Source: Halomonas alkaliantarctica (lineage in GTDB: Bacteria > Pseudomonadota > Gammaproteobacteria > Pseudomonadales > Halomonadaceae). From it: a stretch of DNA of 64,000 nucleotides. The position numbers and the translations under genes are program-made. How positions within the stretch are numbered: position 1 is the first letter of the stretch; every line of letters begins with the position of its first letter. The notes beneath the pieces were generated by a model. That model was not told the origin of the DNA, made no database searches, and worked only from the letters and a program-made list of their open reading frames with translations. Where the stretch lies: NCBI RefSeq assembly GCF_029854215.1, contig NZ_CP122961.1:1302001-1366000 (forward strand). The letters are read 5' to 3'. Below, piece after piece: positions 50,248 to 60,490 of this stretch.

Positions 50248-51488
50248 CATTCCTGAGCAGGCTTTTTAGTCATGTTTCGATCCAACAAAGCAAGTCTAAA
50301 AATATAGTCCCTGTGTTTCTTAATATAATAATGACTGATGTTAGGCCTGTAAGTGCTCAGCAAAAATTAAAAAGCTTTTACACCATTATTGATCGGTGTT
50401 TAAAAGATGGTCGTGAAGTTAATTTAGTAATTATTCTCGGTAAAAATGGGAATAAAAATGCAGTTGCAGCCTATGAAGGGTCTTTGAATCGCTATTTGAA
50501 AGAAGATGGGTTCAATATAGTGTTTGTCAAGCCAATAAGCTGGGTTTGTGATAGGTTGTTTATGTTTATGCTCATGGCTAAATATTTTACTAAGATTAAT
50601 GGGTCCTTTGCACAACGTTTTAATTTTGCATGTTTATCTTCAATTTCGCGTGTACGAATAAGTTTATACCAGAAAATATATAGTTTGTTGCCATGTAATA
50701 ATTGGTTAGGTCTTACAGGTGGTATCGAACTGCCGGCACTTCAATTTGAGCAACAAAAATTGACTAGAAGATGCATTGTCAATGCATTACAGTTTGGTCA
50801 GGCTTCCTATGATCAGCAACATTTTTCTGGATATGGTGCCGACAACCTGTTTGTTTATGATGTTTATAGTAAAAAAGTTTTTATGAGTTTGAATGTCAAT
50901 GTTGATAATATAATAGTTTCGGGTTCTCCCGAGTTTGAATATGACTCTAGCCTAATGTTAAATGAAAAACTCCTTGAGGAAAATAAACTTAGCATTATCT
51001 TTGTTGACCAACCTATACGTCAGCGTGGTGAGTATTCAGAAGAATATATAGGCTACTGTTATGATATGCTTAAAGTATTTAATAATGATCCAGAAATTAA
51101 TTTTAAAATAAAAAAGCATCCCCGCGGATCAGCATTTGAAGATAATATGTTAGATCATTTTACGATTGTAAAAGAGTGGGGTGAATCTCTTTCAAAAGCC
51201 CATGTTGTAATTGGTTTTTTTTCAAATCTTTGCGATTTTGCGTTGTGTTGTGGACGAATTACCTTTTACTTAGGAAGTAGATCCATTATGGGTGGGGTGA
51301 AATGCGATTGGATTGTTTCACAAGGTGGGTATGTGGTAAGTGAAATTGATTTCCTTTTTTACGAAATAGGACATCTAAAAAAACAAACACAAGAAATAGC
51401 AAAAAAAATAATAAGTAATGGAAGTGATCAAACGGTATCACCTTCAGATATAATTTATAAAAGAATGGTGGCCCATAGTGAAGCCTAA
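50244..51488 (+). CDS. Putative GT-B glycosyltransferase (capsule type), 414 aa
   Basis: A 414-residue protein. The C-terminal half has FKIKKHPRGSAFED, a K-x-HPR motif seen in capsule, polysialyl and Kdo-type transferases, then VVIGFFSNLCDFALCCG, which corresponds to the donor-binding region. The N-terminus lacks recognisable signatures. Given the CMP-nonulosonate genes upstream, it could be the transferase for that sugar. That is an inference from motif and context only. Confidence 0.65.
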   Translation: MTFLSRLFSHVSIQQSKSKNIVPVFLNIIMTDVRPVSAQQKLKSFYTIIDRCLKDGREVNLVIILGKNGNKNAVAAYEGSLNRYLKEDGFNIVFVKPISWVCDRLFMFMLMAKYFTKINGSFAQRFNFACLSSISRVRISLYQKIYSLLPCNNWLGLTGGIELPALQFEQQKLTRRCIVNALQFGQASYDQQHFSGYGADNLFVYDVYSKKVFMSLNVNVDNIIVSGSPEFEYDSSLMLNEKLLEENKLSIIFVDQPIRQRGEYSEEYIGYCYDMLKVFNNDPEINFKIKKHPRGSAFEDNMLDHFTIVKEWGESLSKAHVVIGFFSNLCDFALCCGRITFYLGSRSIMGGVKCDWIVSQGGYVVSEIDFLFYEIGHLKKQTQEIAKKIISNGSDQTVSPSDIIYKRMVAHSEA

Positions 51489-52857
51489 ACAAGCGCTTAA
51501 ATGGATTAAAGAATTTGAAATGAAACGTGATGGGCTAAATCATAATGTTGACGGGGTTGATTGTTGGCCAGTGATCAGAAATACAATCTTGTCTATTGTA
51601 CTGCCTAAATCTGGTCAAGGCGCTGGCGCAGGTTTTAATTTTAGCATTTATTCTATTATAAGTATTGCCAAGTCAATAAAAGACACTCTTTCAATTAAAA
51701 ATATAAATGTTTTTATTTTATCTGACCAGAAATTTTCTGAAACAGTATCTGGATCAATTTACTTAAAAGATGCACATGTAATTAGAGAAATGGAACAGCA
51801 TAATTCTAAAGTTCCAATCATAGCTCTTCAGAATATGTTGAAAGACAACAATATTGTTGGACGTGAATATTGCCGATCAATATTTATTGTTTTGTTGCTT
51901 GCGGCGGGAGTGTCAAAGTTTTCGGCAGTAATGCGTTATATTCCATCTATATCTACTTATGTTGAAGGTATTGCTAAAGAACTTTCAGACTCTCCTATGC
52001 TTAGAGAAAGTTCGATAAGCTATGCTGTTCTGAAAAAGCAACTATATCGAAATATTCTTTTTTGTTTGGTAGCAAAAAATATTTTCTCATTTATTTTGCG
52101 TAGAGCTAAACCAGAAAAAGCTTACGTTGTTTGCTATTATTCAGTACTAGGAATGGCGTTGACTGCTGCTTGTCGCCAACAGAATATTCCAATAACAGAT
52201 ATACAACATGGTGTAGCGGGTGGCAGTATGAGAGCGTATGCAAGTTGGAACAAAGTGCCAGAAAATGGGTATTCAACACTGCCGGATACTTTTTTTTGCT
52301 GGACCAAATACGATGCAAATGCCATAACTGCCTGGGCAAAAGGTACCCCACACCATAATGCTTTTGTAGTTGGTAGCTTGTGGCGTGATTATGTTATGTC
52401 TAACTGTCTGTTTATGACTTCAGAAAAACAGTGGTTAAAGTTCTTCAATGAAGTAAGTAGCTTTAATAAAAAAGTGTTGATTACGCTGCAGTCTAGTTCA
52501 TTACCAAATTTATTTTTTGAAGTAATAACTCAGAGCAGAAAAAATTATTGTTTTCTTATCAGATCGCATCCTGGCTTTCCTTTAAGAGCGGATGAGATCC
52601 ATAATAAATTAAAAAAAAATTATCCTAACGTTTTTTTTGAGGAGCCATCAAATATTCCTATACAAGTGCTTATGAAACATATTGATGTGCATCTTACGGA
52701 ATGGTCTGGTGCTGTTGTCGATGCGTATTTTGAAGGGGTTAAGTCAATTGTTGTTGCTGAAAGCGCACTAGATTATTTTGAATACTATATTAGTGAAGGT
52801 GATGTGCTTTATGCTTCAACACTAAGCGAAATACAAAACATTATAGAGCAATGCTAG
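51478..52857 (+). CDS. Putative GT-B glycosyltransferase with QHG motif, 459 aa
   Basis: A 459-residue protein starting at a GTG that overlaps the previous gene. The middle contains ITDIQHGVAGGSM followed by LPDTFFCW and AFVVGSLW, an order shared with a group of bacterial surface-sugar transferases with an E/D-x-QHG motif. The C-terminal half has CFLIRSHPGFPLRADE and LTEWSGAVVDAYFEGVKSIVV. It may use a CMP- or UDP-sugar. It is AT-rich, like its neighbours. Confidence 0.65.
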   Translation: MKPKQALKWIKEFEMKRDGLNHNVDGVDCWPVIRNTILSIVLPKSGQGAGAGFNFSIYSIISIAKSIKDTLSIKNINVFILSDQKFSETVSGSIYLKDAHVIREMEQHNSKVPIIALQNMLKDNNIVGREYCRSIFIVLLLAAGVSKFSAVMRYIPSISTYVEGIAKELSDSPMLRESSISYAVLKKQLYRNILFCLVAKNIFSFILRRAKPEKAYVVCYYSVLGMALTAACRQQNIPITDIQHGVAGGSMRAYASWNKVPENGYSTLPDTFFCWTKYDANAITAWAKGTPHHNAFVVGSLWRDYVMSNCLFMTSEKQWLKFFNEVSSFNKKVLITLQSSSLPNLFFEVITQSRKNYCFLIRSHPGFPLRADEIHNKLKKNYPNVFFEEPSNIPIQVLMKHIDVHLTEWSGAVVDAYFEGVKSIVVAESALDYFEYYISEGDVLYASTLSEIQNIIEQC

Positions 52858-52903
52858 TTATTCGTCTAAATCAGAAATTTTTTGTAAAAAATAAGGGTTA
52901 GCC

Positions 52904-55876
52904 ATGTCTTATGTTTTACCGGTAAAAAGATTGTTAAAAAGATTCTACATTTTTTCTACCAGGATAACTTATCGCCTGAATTTTCTTGTTGGATTTAGAA
53001 ACAGTAGATATGTATTTCGATTGATATCAAGAAATAATGATTTTTTTCCTGAAAAATTAGAAGAAAAAGATTATATAAATTATATGAACTACTATTTTCT
53101 TGATGATTTTAAGTCTGGACGAATAAGTTATCGAGGAATGATTTTATTTACTAATGAAGTGAAAAAAATAGAATCTTCAGTGTTGCATTGTGCATTGTCA
53201 CGTGTCCTATTTGAAGGAAAAAATACTTCTGATAAGCTTAAAAAAATCGATCGATTTAATGATGCTGCTCTTTTGGAGTTACTTATAAAGAAAGGAGATA
53301 CAGCGATTCCATCCGTTATGTCTTTTCTTAAAAGTACTAATAATGCCCGCTGGTCCGCTTCATATTGCTATCGGCTAGTTCGTGTTCTATATAGCATGAA
53401 AGAGTGGTTGCTGGTAAAACATTTTTCTGAGCTTTATAGAACTTTTAATCCAGGCAATTCTTGGATTAATAATAGTTACTTGACTGCACGTGTTGAGTTG
53501 AAGGATTTTGCAAGAGGCTCTGATTTTTTTGGCTCTGATGCATTTAATTCTATTGCTTTTGTTAATCAAGTTTCTTTAGTTGAATGTTTGGGTAAAATAG
53601 ATTTTTTTGAAGATAAAAAAATAGACAATAACGAGGAATTTCTCTATCTCTTTTACATGGTGCTCTTTCAAAAATTGATTATATCGGGACAGGTTAGCGC
53701 CATTGCTTCTAGATCAATCCCCCCCATTTCAAATAAACATTCTTTTAAGTTTTTACAGTTATACTTCAAAGAGAAGTTTTTATCATGCTCTAAGTATTTG
53801 TTTAAGCTAGAAAAGGTTTCTTTTTTTTACTTTGATGGCATTCTGCCATTAAAGAAAATTTATGATGTACTTTCTAGCTTTAGTGGTGATTACGGCGGTG
53901 ATGGTTGGAGTGGATTTGTTGAAGAAGTTTGTTATATGATTTATTCCTATGACATCTGTAAAGATTTTGATGAAAGTTTTTTAGAGCTTATTGGCTATTC
54001 GCAAGTTGACCACTTTGCAAGCTTTAATGATGAAGAAGACCCTGTATCCCAAAAAGTAATGCAACCAATTACAGCTTTGGTCTGTATTTCTAGAGTAACT
54101 GAAAGTTTTTTTTTAGAAGCAAACGATGCATATTGTTTTTCACAAGTTGTTGGTTATACCAATGTAGATCAAGTTAATGTTGATCCTCGTGTTTGCCAAA
54201 TTTTCACCTTATCGGATTTAATGCCAGAGCCTGGTTCTTTGTTAGACTTGGATGCTTTCCAAATTTCTCATGATGCGAGTCACTGGCTTTTTTCCAAAAT
54301 AAATAAAAATGACAATCAAAGTTTGTGGGCAACTGATTTTATTAATGAGGTTTTTTCACTTGCAATTGAGGATCGTCTTTTTGGCCATATTAAGAAATTT
54401 ATAGCTTTAGTTGAGCATCTTCGGAGTTTCGGAATAAGTAGAGTTGTTTTTTCGTATAAATTACAAGAATATGCTCTCGTCCAAAGCTTGTCTAAAGCAG
54501 TAAATGAGACATTAGGTATTGAGTGCTTTCTTGTTAGAGAATTTGTTCCTGGAGATTTATCGCAGCTTAATGTTTATCCAGCTACAAACTCACCAAAGAT
54601 TAGTTTCTTTGATTTCATTAATAGGTGTGAGAATGCAACGATCTATTGCAGTGGTTATGAAGATGATGCCATGCTGATTATGTCGTCACTTGGTGATCCT
54701 GCGTACTATAAGTCTTCCTTGGAAATACTTAAAGCATCTGATTATTCACATAACTATGTATTTAATGTTGCAGATAGAATTATTGAAAATACTTTGTTGT
54801 TAGATAATGTTTATCTTATTGATTCCACTGGAGTAAACTCTTTTGATTCAATGGACGTCAGTTTTAATGAACTCCTCTTTGTTGATGTGTCAGGGTTCGA
54901 TAAGCTTGGAAGTTATTCATGTTTATCATTAATTCAGCATACTCTCGATGTTTATCTTGCTAGATGGACTACTAAATTAAAGAATCAGATTGAAGTTGTT
55001 TTGAAATTTCTAGAACACACACCTATTTCTTCTCTTATTACCAGCCCAGGGCGATCACCGTTATCCCGTGCCATAACTTTGATTGCGAATTCATCCGGCA
55101 TTAGAACAGTTGATGTTCAAGCTTTTTTTATATCTTCTATGCCGCGGTACAAAGGCAGTTTGGCCGATAATTACTGCGGAATAACACGTGATCAGATCGA
55201 TGTTTATATAGAGAATCATAGTCAGAAAAGTGATCAGCGAGTTTATTGTATTGGTTCTTTAATGATGGATAATCAACTTTCAAATGTCTCCGACTATAAG
55301 ATCGAAGATATTCGTGTTGAGTATGGACTAGGTCTCGATAAATTTGTCATTTTTTTTGCCGAGCAGCATGGGGATGGAGGGTATAGTTTTGATATTGTAA
55401 AAGATATTATTTCTACACTTGAAGATCATGTGCATCTAATTGTTAAGCTTCATCCAAGAAGCCCAATGAGTTTACTGGATAAATATCATTCTCTTGTCAA
55501 AATGTATGGTAAAGAAACTCATGTTTCAGTTACTCAGTCGGGACATTTGTATAAATTGATTATTGCTTCTGATGTAGTTGTTACTCAGTTTAGTAATGTT
55601 GGTCTAGAGGCTGCTGTTCTAAAAAAGAAAGTTTTAAGTGTGTTAATTTCTGGTCAAGATCCTGTGCTTGATTTTGGTGCTCTTGGTATCGCTGATGTAG
55701 TATACAATCTTACTGATATGAAATCTTATATAAGCGAATTGATACATGCCAATCGGGTTGGAGAAATGCCTTATTTGATTTCGAATCCTGAGCTAGGTGA
55801 CGGACGGTCCGGGAGTCGTGTAATAGAAATCTCACATGGTTTGGGTTTTTATAGCGGAAGTGTTATAACACTATAA
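52904..55876 (+). CDS. Very large putative glycosyltransferase, 990 aa
   Basis: A 990-residue protein of low GC. The last 230 residues form a GT-B-like donor domain: YCIGSLMMDNQL, FFAEQHGDGGY, LIVKLHPRSPMSLLDKY, and VTQFSNVGLEAAVLKKKVLSV. Residues about 520-760 may be a second fold half. The first 400 residues are helical with no recognised domain and could be a repeat or partner-binding region. Unusually long for a transferase; it may act processively or hold more than one active site. Not identified further. Confidence 0.65.
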   Translation: MSYVLPVKRLLKRFYIFSTRITYRLNFLVGFRNSRYVFRLISRNNDFFPEKLEEKDYINYMNYYFLDDFKSGRISYRGMILFTNEVKKIESSVLHCALSRVLFEGKNTSDKLKKIDRFNDAALLELLIKKGDTAIPSVMSFLKSTNNARWSASYCYRLVRVLYSMKEWLLVKHFSELYRTFNPGNSWINNSYLTARVELKDFARGSDFFGSDAFNSIAFVNQVSLVECLGKIDFFEDKKIDNNEEFLYLFYMVLFQKLIISGQVSAIASRSIPPISNKHSFKFLQLYFKEKFLSCSKYLFKLEKVSFFYFDGILPLKKIYDVLSSFSGDYGGDGWSGFVEEVCYMIYSYDICKDFDESFLELIGYSQVDHFASFNDEEDPVSQKVMQPITALVCISRVTESFFLEANDAYCFSQVVGYTNVDQVNVDPRVCQIFTLSDLMPEPGSLLDLDAFQISHDASHWLFSKINKNDNQSLWATDFINEVFSLAIEDRLFGHIKKFIALVEHLRSFGISRVVFSYKLQEYALVQSLSKAVNETLGIECFLVREFVPGDLSQLNVYPATNSPKISFFDFINRCENATIYCSGYEDDAMLIMSSLGDPAYYKSSLEILKASDYSHNYVFNVADRIIENTLLLDNVYLIDSTGVNSFDSMDVSFNELLFVDVSGFDKLGSYSCLSLIQHTLDVYLARWTTKLKNQIEVVLKFLEHTPISSLITSPGRSPLSRAITLIANSSGIRTVDVQAFFISSMPRYKGSLADNYCGITRDQIDVYIENHSQKSDQRVYCIGSLMMDNQLSNVSDYKIEDIRVEYGLGLDKFVIFFAEQHGDGGYSFDIVKDIISTLEDHVHLIVKLHPRSPMSLLDKYHSLVKMYGKETHVSVTQSGHLYKLIIASDVVVTQFSNVGLEAAVLKKKVLSVLISGQDPVLDFGALGIADVVYNLTDMKSYISELIHANRVGEMPYLISNPELGDGRSGSRVIEISHGLGFYSGSVITL

Positions 55877-56512
55877 ATGATTTTTCTATGGATACGGTAT
55901 TTTATAATGCGTCTCTTAGATATTTTAGTCTCTTTTTTTATTCTTATTCTCGGTCTTCCTATTTTTTTATTGCTTTTCTTTGTTGTATTGTTTGATCTTG
56001 GTTCTCCGGTTTTATTTACTCATAAGCGTCCCGGCTACAAAGGAAAACCGTTCACAGTATATAAATTCAGAACTATGCGTGAGCTGGAAGATGATGGGCT
56101 ATTGGGTGTTGGCGATGCCGAGCGTATGTCTCGGGTTGGACGCTTCTTGCGTAGTACCAGCCTTGATGAGTTGCCCCAATTATGGAATGTCCTTAAAGGT
56201 GAAATGAGCCTTGTTGGCCCTCGTCCTTTATTAATGGACTATTTGCCACTTTATAGCGAGCGGCAAATGCGCAGGCACGACGTAAAGCCGGGAATAACCG
56301 GATGGGCTCAGGTTAATGGCCGTAATAATTTGAGTTGGCAGACTAAATTTGAAATGGATGTATGGTACGTTGAAAATAGGACTTTTTGGCTAGATATAAA
56401 AATCCTATACCTAACGCTTATTAAAGTTTTTAAACGCGAAGGTGTTTCTTCTCAGGAACACGTCACATCAGTACGTTTCGAGGGAAATGACGAGTGGGAC
56501 AACAAAAAATAG
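55877..56512 (+). CDS. pglC: Initiating sugar transferase, PglC-like
   Basis: A 211-residue polyprenyl-phosphate phosphoglycosyltransferase of the small PglC type. One N-terminal membrane hairpin ([23 protein letters not shown]) precedes the catalytic domain with [29 protein letters not shown] and [13 protein letters not shown]. PglC of Campylobacter moves diacetylbacillosamine-1-phosphate to undecaprenyl phosphate, and this protein matches its pattern closely, including GVSSQEHVT near the end. It starts directly after the previous stop. Confidence 0.92.
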   Translation: MIFLWIRYFIMRLLDILVSFFILILGLPIFLLLFFVVLFDLGSPVLFTHKRPGYKGKPFTVYKFRTMRELEDDGLLGVGDAERMSRVGRFLRSTSLDELPQLWNVLKGEMSLVGPRPLLMDYLPLYSERQMRRHDVKPGITGWAQVNGRNNLSWQTKFEMDVWYVENRTFWLDIKILYLTLIKVFKREGVSSQEHVTSVRFEGNDEWDNKK

Positions 56513-57117
56513 CAATTTTTGGGGCTAGCGGCCATGGCCGTGTAGTTGCTGATATTGCCGTTTGCACTGGCTGGAATGTGCACTTTTATGATGATGCTAT
56601 TCCAGAGAAAGAGATGACATTAGGGATGCCTTATGGTGGTAATTTCCAGAATCTTATTTCGAATGTTGACCAATATTCTGCGGCTTTCGTAGCGATTGGT
56701 AACAACAGGCTCCGTTTGTCTCTTCAACAGTCGCTGCTTGATGCTGGTTTTTACATACCAACGCTCGTTCATCCGTCTTCTACGATAAGCCGGTTTGCAA
56801 GCATTGAATCAGGTACCGTTGTGATGCCGGGGGCTGTAATCAATGCTGCAGCGCATGTCGGTTGCGCCTGTATCATCAATACAGGCGCAAGCATTGATCA
56901 TGACTGCTTGTTGGAGGATGGGGTTCATATCTCCCCTGGCGCACATTTGGCAGGTATCGTATCTGTAGGCAAATGTAGCTGGATAGGTATAGGGGCTTCT
57001 ATTCGCCAACAGGTGCGAATTGGAATTAATGTTACTGTGGCCGCTGGTGCCGTTGTTGTTAAAAATGTCGAGGATAACGCCACCGTTGCTGGTGTTCCCG
57101 CTGTTAAAATGAGGTAA
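56494..57117 (+). CDS. pglD: UDP-4-amino-sugar N-acetyltransferase, PglD-like
   Basis: A 207-residue acetyltransferase beginning with GTG and overlapping pglC by 19 bases. The N-terminal Rossmann-like part has IFGASGHGRVVADIA, and the left-handed beta-helix hexapeptide repeats follow from about residue 90 (SRFASIESGTVVMPGAVINAAAHVG). The catalytic His is in GASIDHDC. The enzyme acetylates the 4-amino group to give UDP-diacetylbacillosamine. The gene order C-D-E matches Pgl loci. Confidence 0.92.
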   Translation: MGQQKIAIFGASGHGRVVADIAVCTGWNVHFYDDAIPEKEMTLGMPYGGNFQNLISNVDQYSAAFVAIGNNRLRLSLQQSLLDAGFYIPTLVHPSSTISRFASIESGTVVMPGAVINAAAHVGCACIINTGASIDHDCLLEDGVHISPGAHLAGIVSVGKCSWIGIGASIRQQVRIGINVTVAAGAVVVKNVEDNATVAGVPAVKMR

Positions 57118-57126
57118 CTGTAGATT

Positions 57127-58302
57127 ATGTTGAACACTTCTTTTTCTCCATGGCCCTCTTTTACTCAAGAAGAGGCAGAGGCCGTACAAAATGTGTTGCT
57201 GTCGAATCGTGTTAATTACTGGACTGGTCAAGAAGGACGCCAATTTGAGCACGAATTTGCATCTTGGGCAGGTACCAATTATTCGATTGCTTTGAGCAAT
57301 GGTACAGTAGCTTTGGATTTGGCATTAAAAGCTATTGGTGTCGAATCCGAAGATGAAATAGTCGTTACTTCGCGGACATTCCTTGCATCTGTTTCTTCTA
57401 TTGTTACGTCAGGTGCAACACCAATATTTGCTGATGTTGATGCAGACTCTCAAAATGTCACGGCTGAAACTATCAAAGCTGTTCTTACACCACGAACACG
57501 TGCAGTGATTTGTGTTCACTTAGCTGGTTGGCCCTGTGAAATGGATGGCATCATGGAGCTTGCCCACGAGAAAGGTCTTTACGTTATTGAGGACTGCGCT
57601 CAGTCACATGGTGCTAGCTACAAGGGCCGCTCTGTGGGATCCATTGGGCATGTAGGCTGTTGGTCTTTTTGCCAGGATAAGATCATGACAACCGGTGGTG
57701 AGGGCGGGATGGTAACCACGAATGATCATGAGCTTTGGTCCCGGATGTGGTCCTATAAGGATCATGGCAAAAGCTGGGAGGCGGTATATGAGCGAGATCA
57801 CCCGCCAGGCTTCCGTTGGCTGCATGAAAGCTTTGGCACCAATTTCCGCATGACAGAAATGCAAGCTACTATTGGGCGGATACAGCTAGGCCGTATGTCG
57901 GAGTGGACTGTCGCTCGCCAGCATAATGCCAATACCATCTGGAATTGTGCCAAGGCTCTGCCAGGTCTTCATGTGCCGGAGATTCCAAATTACATCAACC
58001 ATGCAGCTTATAAGTGTTATGTATTCGTCAAGCCGGAACAGTTGGCTGATGGCTGGGATCGTGACCGTATTCAGAGTGAAATCGTGGCGTCAGGCGTGCC
58101 GTGTTTTTCTGGCTCCTGTTCAGAGGTGTACCTGGAAAAAGCGTTTGAGGGGACCGGCTTGCGGCCTGAACGTCCTTTGCCTGTGGCTCGGGAGTTGGGT
58201 GAGGTCAGCTTGATGTTCCTCTGTCATCCCACCTTAACCGAGTCGAACATAAATAAAACGTGTAGTGTGCTGGAGGACGTGATGGCCCAGGCTGCAAGGT
58301 AA
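57127..58302 (+). CDS. pglE: DegT/DnrJ/EryC1 aminotransferase, PglE-like
   Basis: A 391-residue PLP-dependent sugar aminotransferase. PLP lysine is in SFCQDKIMTTGGEGG, with IEDCAQSHGASYKG upstream and NFRMTEMQATIG downstream. It aminates C4 of UDP-4-keto-6-deoxy-GlcNAc. Codon and base composition shift from AT-rich towards the core genome within this gene, so the right border of the acquired block may be here. Confidence 0.9.
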   Translation: MLNTSFSPWPSFTQEEAEAVQNVLLSNRVNYWTGQEGRQFEHEFASWAGTNYSIALSNGTVALDLALKAIGVESEDEIVVTSRTFLASVSSIVTSGATPIFADVDADSQNVTAETIKAVLTPRTRAVICVHLAGWPCEMDGIMELAHEKGLYVIEDCAQSHGASYKGRSVGSIGHVGCWSFCQDKIMTTGGEGGMVTTNDHELWSRMWSYKDHGKSWEAVYERDHPPGFRWLHESFGTNFRMTEMQATIGRIQLGRMSEWTVARQHNANTIWNCAKALPGLHVPEIPNYINHAAYKCYVFVKPEQLADGWDRDRIQSEIVASGVPCFSGSCSEVYLEKAFEGTGLRPERPLPVARELGEVSLMFLCHPTLTESNINKTCSVLEDVMAQAAR

Positions 58303-58450
58303 AAGTGGCAAAAGCGTAACCTATGGCTATGTTGATCAATATATAGTCTATGTTCACCGTTACTCTATAGGGATAGGTGTTCTTGAGGCATGCTTGCTAT
58401 TACAATCGCTACCATTTCTCATCGACGGTCCCTAATCGGAAGGATTCCGT

Positions 58451-60418
58451 ATGACTAAATCAGGACGCTTGCATCGTTCCATTGCCGGGCTCAGCAGGGG
58501 CAAGAAGCGCTTCATCATGGTCGCTGCCGACCTGCTGGCTTTGCCGTTGGCATTGTGGTCGGCCTATACATTGCGTTTCGCTGAATGGTGGCCCGCCTAT
58601 TACATCGAACCTTTCTGGTGGCTGTTCTTGATTGTGCCTCCGGCAGGTGTTTTTGTATTTGCCCGGCTAGGGCTTTATCGTGCAGTTGTGCGATTCATGG
58701 GCCCTCAGGCGCTTTGGGCGGTGGTGAAAGGCTCGCTGTTGATGGCGGTACTGATGTGGTCGGCGGCCTACTTTTACCAGTGGCAGCAGTTTCCCCGCTC
58801 GGTGCCGATTAATTTCGCGTTAGTTACCCTGGTGTATGTGGGCGGTACTCGTCTGATTGTGCGCAGTTATTATCATTGGCTGATAAAACACTATACCGAG
58901 AAAGAGGCGGTCGCCATCTATGGTGCTGGCGGGGCGGGTGCCCAGTTGGCCCTGGCACTCTCCAGCGGGCGCGAGTTCTATATCGCTGCCTTCATGGATG
59001 ACGATCCCGCGCTTTGGGGTAGTACCATTAAGGGGGTAAAGGTCTATAACCCTTCAGACTTCAAGGCGTTAGTCGAGCGTTTGGGTATCAGGCGCGTACT
59101 GCTTGCTATGCCTACCGCTACAAAGGCACAGCGTAAACAGGCTTTAGATCAGCTAGCTGATTTACCTGTTCGAGTGCAAACCGTGCCCTCAATGCCTGAA
59201 ATTATTTCCGGCGTAGCGAGTGTTGATCAGTTACGTGAGGTCGAACTGGAGGATTTGCTGGGTCGGGACCCCATACCCCCTCGTCAATCGCTGATTGATG
59301 CCAGTATTCGCAATAAGGTGGTGATGATTACCGGCGCTGGTGGCTCTATCGGTAGTGAGATGTGCCGTCAAGTGATGCGCGGCAGGCCCAAGTCGGTAAT
59401 TTTGTTTGAGATGAGTGAGTTTGGTCTTTATGCAATCGAGCAAGAGCTTGAAGCGCTTCGCATCGAGATGGGGGAGGCCTTTCCCATCGTACCGTTGTTA
59501 GGCAATGTCTGTGATCGTAATCGCGTAGAGGCGGTTATTAGCCACTATGGGGTGCAAACTCTCTACCATGCTGCCGCTTACAAACACGTGCCGATTGTTG
59601 AAAACAATGTACTTGAAGGTGTGCGCAATAATGTCCATGGCACCCAAGTCATCGCGGAAAGTGCCGCTAAGCTGGGTGTCGAGCGCTGTGTATTGATTTC
59701 TACCGACAAAGCGGTGCGCCCCACCAATGTGATGGGGGCGACCAAGCGCATGGCCGAGCTAGTGCTGCAGGATTTAGCCACTCGCTATGCCTTGAAGGAT
59801 AATCACCGCACCATCTTCTCCATGGTACGTTTTGGTAACGTGCTGGGTTCCAGTGGCTCTGTAGTGCCTCTATTCCGCCGTCAGATTGAGCAGGGCGGCC
59901 CCATTACCGTTACCCATCCTGATATCACTCGCTATTTCATGACCATTCCCGAGGCTGCCCTGCTGGTGATTCAGGCTGGCTCCATGGCCGAAGGCGGAGA
60001 TGTGTTCGTGCTTGATATGGGTGATTCGGTGAAAATTGTCGACCTGGCAAAGCGGATGATTCAGTTGACAGGCCTTGAGGTGAAAGATGCTGCAAATCCC
60101 GAGGGCGATATTGAGGTTGTTTTTAGTGGCCTGCGCCCCGGTGAGAAGCTCTATGAGGAACTTCTAATTGGCGATAATGTGGCCGGAACATTGCACCCTA
60201 AAATACTGCGTGCCCATGAAGAAATTCTGCCGCATCAAGAGTTAACAGTACTATTAAACGAGCTGCGTGAGGCTGAACGTAACCTTGATAGCTACCGCGC
60301 CTGTGCGGTGCTAAAGCGGGGCGTCAGCGGTTTTGCCCATAGCGGCGATGTTTGTGATCTCTTACCTAATTATCAGCACGTTGTTTATGAGGCTGCCCCT
60401 AGGCCTGCTAAGCATTGA
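58451..60418 (+). CDS. pglF: Membrane UDP-N-acetylglucosamine 4,6-dehydratase, PglF/WbpM type
   Basis: A 655-residue protein. Four N-terminal membrane segments precede a CoA-binding-like domain with IYGAGGAGAQLA. A SDR dehydratase domain follows, starting MITGAGGSIGSEMCRQV, with ISTDKAVRPTNVMGATKRMAE holding the catalytic Ser-Met-Lys arrangement of this branch. It makes UDP-4-keto-6-deoxy-GlcNAc, the first step to diacetylbacillosamine. A strong hairpin terminator follows. Its composition is like the core genome, unlike the upstream glycosyltransferases. Confidence 0.93.
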   Translation: MTKSGRLHRSIAGLSRGKKRFIMVAADLLALPLALWSAYTLRFAEWWPAYYIEPFWWLFLIVPPAGVFVFARLGLYRAVVRFMGPQALWAVVKGSLLMAVLMWSAAYFYQWQQFPRSVPINFALVTLVYVGGTRLIVRSYYHWLIKHYTEKEAVAIYGAGGAGAQLALALSSGREFYIAAFMDDDPALWGSTIKGVKVYNPSDFKALVERLGIRRVLLAMPTATKAQRKQALDQLADLPVRVQTVPSMPEIISGVASVDQLREVELEDLLGRDPIPPRQSLIDASIRNKVVMITGAGGSIGSEMCRQVMRGRPKSVILFEMSEFGLYAIEQELEALRIEMGEAFPIVPLLGNVCDRNRVEAVISHYGVQTLYHAAAYKHVPIVENNVLEGVRNNVHGTQVIAESAAKLGVERCVLISTDKAVRPTNVMGATKRMAELVLQDLATRYALKDNHRTIFSMVRFGNVLGSSGSVVPLFRRQIEQGGPITVTHPDITRYFMTIPEAALLVIQAGSMAEGGDVFVLDMGDSVKIVDLAKRMIQLTGLEVKDAANPEGDIEVVFSGLRPGEKLYEELLIGDNVAGTLHPKILRAHEEILPHQELTVLLNELREAERNLDSYRACAVLKRGVSGFAHSGDVCDLLPNYQHVVYEAAPRPAKH

Positions 60419-60423
60419 TTGAA

Positions 60424-60458
60424 TAAGCGACTTCTCGCTTTGTTGGGAGTCGCTTTTC
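60424..60458 (+). terminator. Terminator after the PglF/WbpM-type gene
   Basis: AAGCGACT pairs with AGTCGCTT around a 16-base loop, followed by TTCATATT. It closes the main polysaccharide operon. Confidence 0.75.
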
Positions 60459-60490
60459 ATATTCTCCACTGACGATACTTGTGACGTCGT

